64,000 bases of DNA from HGM12713 sp045593725. Its GTDB lineage: Bacteria > Bacillota > Clostridia > Oscillospirales > CAG-272. Numbering within the stretch: position 1 is the first letter of the stretch; every line of letters begins with the position of its first letter. The notes beneath the pieces are model-generated. The model was not told the DNA's origin, did not search any database, and saw nothing but the letters and a program-made list of their open reading frames with translations. Location of the stretch: the NCBI GenBank assembly GCA_045593725.1, contig JAZNXE010000008.1:16374-80373 (forward strand), given 5' to 3'. The translations under genes and the position numbers were made by a program. Below are positions 58,369 to 64,000 of this stretch, in pieces.

Positions 58369-59151
58369 TCAAAGCGCGGTTATTCGCTTTATCATTTTAT
58401 CGTCAATACGGGGCTTAACACAGGCTTTTTTTATAAAATACGCAAGGTATTCCTTATTTCCGTCGCCGCCCTCAATGGGTGATTTTATAAGCCCCACACA
58501 ATCAAAGCCGTTTTCCACAGCACAGCTTATAACTCTTTTGGCCGCAAGAAATCTATACGCGGAATTGACAACTATTCCGTTCTTTCCCAGCGCCTGTCTT
58601 CCCGCCTCGAATTGCGGCTTAATCAAGCTGACAAACACACCGCCATCTACAAGAACCCCTGCTATGGGGGGGATTATATACGTTTGGGAAATAAATGACA
58701 CATCCGCTGCGGCAATATCGCAAAGACCTTCGGTAATCTCGGTGTTTAATTCTCTTGCATTAAAGCGCTCCACAGACAAGACTCTTTTATCATTAAGCAG
58801 ACTTTCGTGAAGCTGACCTATTCCCGAATCTACCGCAACAACAAGGGAAGCGCCTCTTTGCAAAAGACAATCTGTAAATCCTCCCGTAGATGAACCTACG
58901 TCAACAGCTTTCTTACGGTTGACGTTTATGCCGAAGGCATCAAGCGCTGCCTGAAGCTTTATGCCGCCTCTGCTAACGTAAGGAAAAACCTGCTCTATAA
59001 TCACCTCGTGCTCCACGGTTTCGTTAATAAGCGCCGAGGACTTTTTTATTATCTCCCCGTCTATTTTAACCGCCCCCGCGTCTATAAGGTCCTGAGCCTT
59101 TTTTCGACTCTTGGTATATCCCGCAGCGCTTAAATATACGTCTGCTCTCAT
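58369..59151 (-). CDS. tlyA: TlyA-family rRNA 2'-O-methyltransferase
   Basis: S4-domain methyltransferase; TlyA of mycobacteria methylates 16S and 23S rRNA, older annotation hemolysin A. 260 residues from the ATG at 59151, just after the stop codon of the preceding gene (TAATATG), so it is translated by coupling; no clear ribosome binding site. S4 domain (RADVYLSAAGYTKSRKKAQDLIDAGAVKIDG), SAM motif AVDVGSSTGGFTDCLLQRGA and catalytic KPQFEAG. Confidence 0.93.
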   Translation of the reverse strand: MRADVYLSAAGYTKSRKKAQDLIDAGAVKIDGEIIKKSSALINETVEHEVIIEQVFPYVSRGGIKLQAALDAFGINVNRKKAVDVGSSTGGFTDCLLQRGASLVVAVDSGIGQLHESLLNDKRVLSVERFNARELNTEITEGLCDIAAADVSFISQTYIIPPIAGVLVDGGVFVSLIKPQFEAGRQALGKNGIVVNSAYRFLAAKRVISCAVENGFDCVGLIKSPIEGGDGNKEYLAYFIKKACVKPRIDDKMIKRITAL

Positions 59152-59152
59152 A

Positions 59153-59623
59153 TTACATCGCAAAGGATAGCGCGGTTGCTACCCCAAAGCCCAGAAGCGC
59201 TCCCATAATTACCTGCAAGGGTGTATGTCCGACCAGCTCTTTAAGACCGCTGTTCATAAGCTCGGGCTTTCCTGAGAAAATTTCCTTGGTTATCTTATTG
59301 AGCAACACCGCCTGCTTTCCCGTTTCGTATCTTACGCCCGACGCGTCTATCATAACAACCACAGAAAGTATTGCGCATATAGCAAAATATGGAGAATCCA
59401 GCCCATATTTTATAGCCGCCGCGGTAGTAAGTCCCAAAACGCTTGCCGAGTGAGAGCTTGGCATCCCACCCGTGCCGAAAAGTATATTGGTTATTGACAT
59501 CTGCTTACTTTGGTATAGGCCGGTAAATATTTTGATTATCTGAGCCGCCAACCACGACAGCATAGCGCTGATAAGCATATAATTGCTCAACACACTCTTA
59601 AATCCGTTTATCAGAACGTCCAT
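59153..59623 (-). CDS. divergent PAP2-family (DUF212) membrane protein
   Basis: A 156-residue protein with four membrane segments and the divergent PAP2 signature GTGGMPSSHSASVLGL plus SGVRYETGKQAVLLN and LVGHTPLQVIMGALLG. Related to acid phosphatases that act on lipid phosphates such as undecaprenyl or polyprenyl diphosphate. It lies between the prenyl diphosphate synthase and tlyA, the slot that dxs occupies in many Clostridia, so a link to isoprenoid phosphate recycling is attractive but unproven. Confidence 0.92.
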   Translation of the reverse strand: MDVLINGFKSVLSNYMLISAMLSWLAAQIIKIFTGLYQSKQMSITNILFGTGGMPSSHSASVLGLTTAAAIKYGLDSPYFAICAILSVVVMIDASGVRYETGKQAVLLNKITKEIFSGKPELMNSGLKELVGHTPLQVIMGALLGFGVATALSFAM

Positions 59624-59636
59624 TATTTTACCTCAC

Positions 59637-60545
59637 TTATTTTTCTCTATCTAAAAGATACTGTGCCAAGGACACTAAAATCTCTGAATTTGGCAATGCC
59701 TCTATATCTTGCATTGCTTCCTCTGTAAGCCTTTTTGCGTACTCACGAACACCATCTACGTCAAAAAAGCTGAGGAACGTGGTCTTGTTGTTTTGAGCAT
59801 CCGACAAAAGGTTTTTTCCTACGGTATTTTCATCCCCAATAACGTCAAGAAGGTCATCCACCGCTTGGAACGCAAGTCCTATTTTGGTTGCGTAGGAGCA
59901 GATACGCCCATATTCCGCGGTTTTCTCTCCGTAACCCGCCGCAATACAGCCAAGTGCCGCGGATACCTCTATAAGCTTACCCGTTTTCAGACTATGAAGC
60001 TTTAAAAGCTCCTCAAGGGTCAGTTCCTTTCCCTCACCCTCAATGTCCATAACCTGACCGCCTATCATCCCCTCGTCGCCTGCTGCAAGTGAAATAAGCC
60101 TTACAGCTTGAGCCGTGGTAACGGCGTCAACAAAGCCGTTTGTAGACGCCGCGAGAAAGGCGTTAGTCAAAAGCGCGTCACCCGCGAGAACCGCATTCGC
60201 CTCGCCGAAAACCTTATGGTTAGTAGGCCGTCCGCGCCGCATATCATCATTGTCCATACAAGGCAAATCGTCGTGTATAAGGGAGTAGGTGTGTATCATT
60301 TCCATAGCTATGGCAAAGGGCATTGATGCCGACTCTCGCCCTCCCAGCATTCGGCATACCTCGTTAACAAGGAAGGGTCTTATTCTCTTTCCCCCTCCCA
60401 AAACCGAATAGGTCTGGGCTTTCTTTATGAGCTCAAGACTGCCCTCCGTGCTCTTTTTATCAAAAAACTCGGTCAATGCCGCCTCGGTTCTTTGACTGTT
60501 TTCTTTTAAGGCTATATTAAGTTTATCAAAATCAAACCGACGCAT
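59637..60545 (-). CDS. ispA: farnesyl/geranylgeranyl diphosphate synthase
   Basis: Trans-prenyltransferase building C15 or C20 prenyl diphosphates. 302 residues. First aspartate-rich motif HDDLPCMDNDDMRRGRPTNHKVFGE, second motif FQAVDDLLDVIGDENTVGK, GGKRIRPFLV. Chain length cannot be fixed from the sequence alone, although the CLD-type insertion in the first motif (DDxxxxD) is that of bacterial FPP synthases. Follows xseB by 12 bp. Confidence 0.93.
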   Translation of the reverse strand: MRRFDFDKLNIALKENSQRTEAALTEFFDKKSTEGSLELIKKAQTYSVLGGGKRIRPFLVNEVCRMLGGRESASMPFAIAMEMIHTYSLIHDDLPCMDNDDMRRGRPTNHKVFGEANAVLAGDALLTNAFLAASTNGFVDAVTTAQAVRLISLAAGDEGMIGGQVMDIEGEGKELTLEELLKLHSLKTGKLIEVSAALGCIAAGYGEKTAEYGRICSYATKIGLAFQAVDDLLDVIGDENTVGKNLLSDAQNNKTTFLSFFDVDGVREYAKRLTEEAMQDIEALPNSEILVSLAQYLLDREK

Positions 60546-60557
60546 ATTCTTTCCTTA

Positions 60558-60803
60558 TCAATCCTGTTGTGTTGTTTCAAAATCAGCTTCTGTAAGCTCA
60601 CCGCTCGGGGAAAGCTGCAATATTTTTATTTTCCTCTCTGTGTCCTCAAGCTTCTTGTTACATTCTCTTACAAGCTTGACTCCTTCCTCATAGAGTTCCA
60701 GAGCTTCTTCAAGGCTAACTCCTTCCCCTGAAAGCTCCTCGGTTATTTTATCAAGACGCTTCATTGCGTCCTCAAAGGTCAGCTTTTCTTTTTTATCAGC
60801 CAT
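60558..60803 (-). CDS. xseB: exodeoxyribonuclease VII small subunit
   Basis: Short helical partner of XseA in the single-strand exonuclease VII. 81 residues; motif LTFEDAMKRLDKITEELSGEGVSLEEALELYEEGVKLVRECNKKLEDTERKI covers the family. AAGGAG precedes the ATG, which lies 8 bp inside the end of xseA. Confidence 0.96.
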   Translation of the reverse strand: MADKKEKLTFEDAMKRLDKITEELSGEGVSLEEALELYEEGVKLVRECNKKLEDTERKIKILQLSPSGELTEADFETTQQD

Positions 60804-62052
60804 TTGCTTTCTCCTTTTTTATTCTCCTTTTTGACCTTGTTACTGTCAAAATCCGAGCCTCTGCCTCACCGTCGGCGAAGAGTATGCTTATATCCTCGCC
60901 CTCCTTAAGCTTAGCTGCGCTTCCGATAATACTTCCGTCGTTTTTCTTTGCTATACTGTACCCTCTGCCCAATATAGCAAGGGGATTTATAGCGTCAAGC
61001 TTCCCCGCCGTCGAGGCAAGTCTATCCTTTAGATGATTAAACTTAGCCGTCATAGCATTTTCCATAAGCTCGTATCGGTGGGCAAGCGTATTTTTTTCGT
61101 TCTGTAATCTTCCCACAGGGGAGCATAAATCAAGTTGCTTAGCCAGACTGTTAAAGAGAGTTTTTTTAGCGGTCAGCAGACGGTTAAACGCGTTTTCACT
61201 CTTCCCAAAGGCGTCATCAAGTCTTATTTTAAATTCGGCTCTGTCGGGAACGGCAAGCTCTGCCGCCGCCGAGGGCGTAGGGGCTCTCTTATCCGCCGAA
61301 AAATCCGACAGCGTATAATCGGTTTCGTGACCTACCGCCGATATAACGGGAATATCCGATGCGGCTATTGCCCTTACTACTCTCTCGTCGTTAAACGCCC
61401 AAAGGTCCTCAATGGAGCCTCCTCCCCTGCCTATGATTATTACGTCACAGGCTCTGTCGGCATTAAGATACTCAATTCCCCTGCAAAGCGATTGGGGAGC
61501 TTCGTTACCCTGAACCAGAGAGGGATATAGCAATATCTTTGCCATAGGCCATCTGCGTCCCGTAACGTTAATCATATCTCTTACCGCCGCTCCTGTGGGA
61601 GAGGTTATTATTCCTATACATTTAGGTATTCTGGGCAGTGGCTTTTTTCTCGCTTCAGTGAAAAGTCCCTCCTCGGAAAGCTTTCTAAAAAGCCTTTCGT
61701 ACTCCAGTTGAAGATTTCCCACTCCGTTATCTATCATAGCGGAAACGTAAAGCTGACATTTTCCGCTTTTTTCATACACCGAAATCCTTCCGTACGCGGT
61801 CACCTGCATACCGCTCTTGGCAGTGAATTTCATACCTGCCGCCGCAGAACGGAACATCACCGCGGAAAGCTCCGCATCCGCATCCTTCAGTGTGAAATAC
61901 AAATGTCCGCTTGTATGATATTTAAGATTGGATATCTCTCCTCGGACGCTGACACTTGATAAAAGGGCATCATTATCCATAAGCATTTTCACGTATCGGT
62001 TTACGTCTGCCACCGACAATATCTGCTCTTTTGTGTCTTGTCCGAAATACAT
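60796..62052 (-). CDS. xseA: exodeoxyribonuclease VII large subunit
   Basis: Catalytic subunit of ExoVII. 418 residues: OB-fold N-terminal domain (VRGEISNLKYHTSGHLYFTLKD), catalytic domain with IGIITSPTGAAVRDMINV, IIGRGGGSIEDLWAFNDERVVRAI and SAVGHETDYTLSDFSADKRAPTPSAAAELA, and a C-terminal helical region ending in the LGRGYSIAKK motif. The ATG overlaps the stop codon of the TsaD-like gene (TGATG). Confidence 0.96.
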   Translation of the reverse strand: MYFGQDTKEQILSVADVNRYVKMLMDNDALLSSVSVRGEISNLKYHTSGHLYFTLKDADAELSAVMFRSAAAGMKFTAKSGMQVTAYGRISVYEKSGKCQLYVSAMIDNGVGNLQLEYERLFRKLSEEGLFTEARKKPLPRIPKCIGIITSPTGAAVRDMINVTGRRWPMAKILLYPSLVQGNEAPQSLCRGIEYLNADRACDVIIIGRGGGSIEDLWAFNDERVVRAIAASDIPVISAVGHETDYTLSDFSADKRAPTPSAAAELAVPDRAEFKIRLDDAFGKSENAFNRLLTAKKTLFNSLAKQLDLCSPVGRLQNEKNTLAHRYELMENAMTAKFNHLKDRLASTAGKLDAINPLAILGRGYSIAKKNDGSIIGSAAKLKEGEDISILFADGEAEARILTVTRSKRRIKKEKANG

Positions 62053-63005
62053 CAGATATCCTCCCTTTCTTTATTCATTCGGCAGAGCAGCGCCACTCCC
62101 GCTGCGTTATCGGCAGAAAACTCAGGCTCTGCGAAATACGCGTCGAATTTTTTACCAAGCTCTGCCCTCATAAGCTTGTTCGACATTACTCCACCCGCAA
62201 AAAGCACGGGCATATTGCCGTATTTTTCTATTATTTGCTCTGCCATAGCAATAAGTGTTCGGCAGATAAAATCAAATACAACGGCGGCTACCCTTTTAGG
62301 GTCTTGGCTCTCCTCATACAGCTTTTTGGCTATATTTTCAACCCCTGACAGGCTGCAATATCCGTCCTTTACACATATTGGTCTTTTTTCTATCTTTTCA
62401 CTATACTGTACCGCAAGAGCCTCAAGCTCCCTTCCGCAGGGGAACGCAAGTCCCATCATAACGCCAATTCGGTCTATTGCCTGTCCCGCGTTGATATCTT
62501 TGGTACTTCCTACCAGCTCAAGGTCAAAATCGGTATTATTGGGTGTCACCAGCAAGACTTCGGTAGTTCCTCCCGAAACGTGAAAGGCAAGAAATCTTCC
62601 TTCCATCAGTCTATCCGCAACACCGGAGGAATACATTGCCGCCATAATATGTCCGTTCTGATGTGCCGTTTCATAAACAGGCAGTCCTCGCCCCGCCGCA
62701 AAGGCGTACGCCGCCGCCTTTCCAGCGAGGAAGCAAGGCATATACGAGTCCTCTGCCATTCTAGGTGTAGCAGATACACCCACCGCTACGGGAGTGTAGT
62801 CCCTAATGACCTCCCCGAGCCTATCTGTAAGCTCAGGCAGATTTTTTATGTGCGCGAATACAGCATCAGACTGTCTGAGTCCCTTTTCGCCCTCCTTTAC
62901 GGAAAGCGGACGCTTATGATTGGCGATTACCTTTCCATCAACGTCACATACAGCCACCGAGGTGGTATAATTGCTTGTGTCAAAGCCTACGTAGCATTTT
63001 TTCAT
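62052..63005 (-). CDS. TsaD/Kae1-like ASKHA protein (TsaD paralogue)
   Basis: A 317-residue ASKHA-fold protein related to TsaD (Kae1), the tRNA t6A enzyme. Seen: GFDTSNYTTSVAVCD, the metal-binding pair in YETAHQNGHIMAAM (H-x3-H as in TsaD), FHVSGGTTEVLLV, and FAGGVMSNKLMR. It is shorter and more divergent than TsaD and sits in the nusB-xseA slot, where Clostridia commonly carry such a paralogue, so it is probably not the housekeeping TsaD. The old label peptidase M22 should not be trusted. Overlaps nusB by 4 bp. Confidence 0.82.
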   Translation of the reverse strand: MKKCYVGFDTSNYTTSVAVCDVDGKVIANHKRPLSVKEGEKGLRQSDAVFAHIKNLPELTDRLGEVIRDYTPVAVGVSATPRMAEDSYMPCFLAGKAAAYAFAAGRGLPVYETAHQNGHIMAAMYSSGVADRLMEGRFLAFHVSGGTTEVLLVTPNNTDFDLELVGSTKDINAGQAIDRIGVMMGLAFPCGRELEALAVQYSEKIEKRPICVKDGYCSLSGVENIAKKLYEESQDPKRVAAVVFDFICRTLIAMAEQIIEKYGNMPVLFAGGVMSNKLMRAELGKKFDAYFAEPEFSADNAAGVALLCRMNKEREDI

Positions 63006-63427
63006 TGCTCGGATTTTTCAGCCTCAATCTTTTCCTTAACCGAATTAAGAACTCCGTTAACAAAGGCTCTCGCCTTGGGGTCATCAAATTTCTTGGTAAG
63101 CTCTATGGCTTCATTTATGGAAACGCTGTGAGGGATATCCTCCTCAAAGAGCATCTCATAGGTAGCAAGTCGCATTACCGAGCGCGAAAGTCTTGTCAGG
63201 CGATGTGTTTTCCATCCCTTGGAGCTTGCTCCTATAAGCCCATCTATCTTTTCTCTGTTATCGTAAACGCCAAAATAAGCTCTCTGTATGTATTCGTCCT
63301 TAGGTATCTCTCTGTTTTCGGTGGAAACCGCATATACCTCTCTAACGTCCTCGTCCTCTCTGAATTCGGTTTCAAAGAGCAGTCCTACTACTATTTCTCT
63401 CGCTTCTTTTCTTTTAAGTGCGCTCAT
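63002..63427 (-). CDS. nusB: transcription antitermination factor NusB
   Basis: RNA-binding subunit of the rRNA antitermination complex. 141 residues, all-helical: ALKRKEAREIVVGLLFETEF at the N-terminus, LTRLSRSVMRLATYEMLFEEDIPHSVSINEAIELTKKFDDPKARAFVNGVLNSV at the C-terminus, both diagnostic. First gene of the block down to recN, about 70 bp behind its promoter. Confidence 0.96.
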   Translation of the reverse strand: MSALKRKEAREIVVGLLFETEFREDEDVREVYAVSTENREIPKDEYIQRAYFGVYDNREKIDGLIGASSKGWKTHRLTRLSRSVMRLATYEMLFEEDIPHSVSINEAIELTKKFDDPKARAFVNGVLNSVKEKIEAEKSEQ

Positions 63428-63495
63428 TTTCTGCTTTGTTCCTTTCTGAATGCTTGTATTACAAAAGCCATTTGGGCATAAAACGCCATACTAAT

Positions 63496-63524
63496 ATTAT
63501 AAATCTATTTGAAGAAAAAGTCAA
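63496..63524 (-). promoter_or_regulatory. promoter of the nusB-recN block
   Basis: Minus strand TTGACT (63524-63519), 17 bases, TATAAT (63501-63496). Confidence 0.7.
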
Positions 63525-63570
63525 TAAAAAATGAATATTTTTCATAATTATTCATTATTTTTTGCATAAT

Positions 63571-63600
63571 AAATATCCCCCCGTATAACGGGGGGTATTT
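63571..63600 (-). terminator. hairpin between era and nusB
   Basis: AAATA-t-CCCCCCGT / ACGGGGGG-t-ATTT, strong GC stem with a 2-base loop. It lies downstream of era on the minus strand and upstream of the nusB promoter. Confidence 0.6.
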
Positions 63601-63653
63601 CATTTTCGGACATAGCCCTAATACTACTGGCTGCGCATTTAAAGCTGACAGGG

Positions 63654-63706
63654 GTTACAATCCCTCAGTCACCTTCGGTGACAGCTCCCTTTACACAAGG
63701 GAGCCT
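63654..63706 (-). repeat. half copy of the MITE-like repeat, abutting era
   Basis: Read on the minus strand: GGCTCCCTT-GTGTA-AAGGGAG, then GTCACC-GAA-GGTGAC, then TGAGGGATTGTAA. Same order as the element at 8394-8519. It starts one or two bases after the era stop codon and could terminate era transcripts. Confidence 0.8.
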
Positions 63707-63707
63707 T

Positions 63708-64000
63708 TTATTGTTCGGTAAAGCCGAAGTTGCGGAGAAGTCCGTCGCGGTTGCGCCAGTCTTCCTTGACTTTTACCCAAAGCTGAAGGTTTGCTTTGCA
63801 GCCAAGGAAACGTTCAATACTCATTCTGGATTCGCTGCCGATTTTTTTGAGCATTGCTCCTTTTTTGCCTATGATTATTCCTTTGTGGCTTTCGCGTTCG
63901 CAATAAATTATTGCGTCGATATCCACCATATCCTTGCCTTCACGTTCCTTCATTGCTTCGATGGAAACGGCAATTCCGTGTGGAACTTCGTCTTCAAGGT
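63708..64000 (-). CDS. era: GTPase Era, C-terminal part only
   Basis: The frame enters from the right edge and covers about 96 residues: LEDEVPHGIAVSIEAMKEREGKDMVDIDAIIYCERESHKGIIIGKKGAMLKKIGSESRMSIERFLGCKANLQLWVKVKEDWRNRDGLLRNFGF. This is the KH domain of Era (GKKGAMLKKIG is the GxxG RNA-binding loop), which binds the 3' end of 16S rRNA. The GTPase domain lies outside the window. Confidence 0.93.
   Translation of the reverse strand, partial: LEDEVPHGIAVSIEAMKEREGKDMVDIDAIIYCERESHKGIIIGKKGAMLKKIGSESRMSIERFLGCKANLQLWVKVKEDWRNRDGLLRNFGFTEQ

Overview
The window reads as chromosomal sequence from an anaerobic, low-to-medium GC Firmicute of the class Clostridia, probably a gut or rumen member related to Oscillospiraceae or Lachnospiraceae (inference). 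The support is class III (anaerobic) ribonucleotide reductase with NrdR boxes, a CIRCE-controlled hrcA-grpE-dnaK-dnaJ-prmA operon, a nusB-xseAB-ispA-tlyA-nadK-argR-recN housekeeping block, SpoVB-type flippases, DUF4358 and GDSL lipoproteins, BspA-like leucine-rich repeat proteins and near-consensus sigma-A promoters (TTGACA-17-TATAAT). Many genes use strong GGAGG ribosome binding sites, and I moved about twenty starts downstream to fit them.

Layout. 1-8.2 kb: partial dus (TTG start), a small LRR protein, Mrp ATPase, a large LRR lipoprotein, gpmI and a SpoVB-like flippase. 8.2-10.4 kb: an accessory patch with a hairpin-rich dispersed repeat and a long structured leader RNA in front of a lipoprotein. 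10.5-15.4 kb: dxs, phosphosugar mutase, a structured intergenic segment and a cysteine-rich protein with nine consecutive Cys. 15.5-15.9 kb: a tRNA-Leu(GAG) locus with a duplicated 5' piece and a foldable insert. 16-23.6 kb: membrane protein, XRE regulator, nrdG, nrdD (with a fused glutaredoxin domain), a TrxB-like reductase and a DUF1846 protein. 23.7-28.7 kb: a complete five-gene glucuronate operon (uxaC, uxuA, SDR oxidoreductase, KDPG aldolase, KDG kinase). 28.8-34.7 kb: heat-shock operon. 34.8-40.8 kb: an envelope-acylation cluster resembling dltABCD but led by a membrane-anchored transglutaminase-like protein. 40.9-47 kb: ispE, htpG, a TSCPD protein, a CorC-type protein with a structured leader, and an AI-2E family transporter. 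47-49.5 kb: an orphan holin-like pair and small envelope/lipoprotein genes. 49.5-55.3 kb: HtrA-like lipoprotein protease, rplS, flippase, yebC and argS. 55.3-64 kb: recN back to nusB, then the 3' end of era.

The gene sets form recognisable pathways: glucuronate to pyruvate plus glyceraldehyde-3-phosphate; redoxin-dependent anaerobic dNTP synthesis (NrdD-Grx, NrdG, TrxB-like); isoprenoid precursor synthesis (dxs, ispE, ispA); and a carrier-protein-based acyl or aminoacyl transfer route to the cell surface.

The most unusual material is non-coding: the leader at 8770-8976, the tRNA-Leu insert at 15590-15720, the leader of the CorC gene at 44110-44315, and a repeated double-hairpin element whose three half-copies show compensatory base changes. 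None of these matched an RNA class I can recall, so all are proposed as candidates that need a covariance search.
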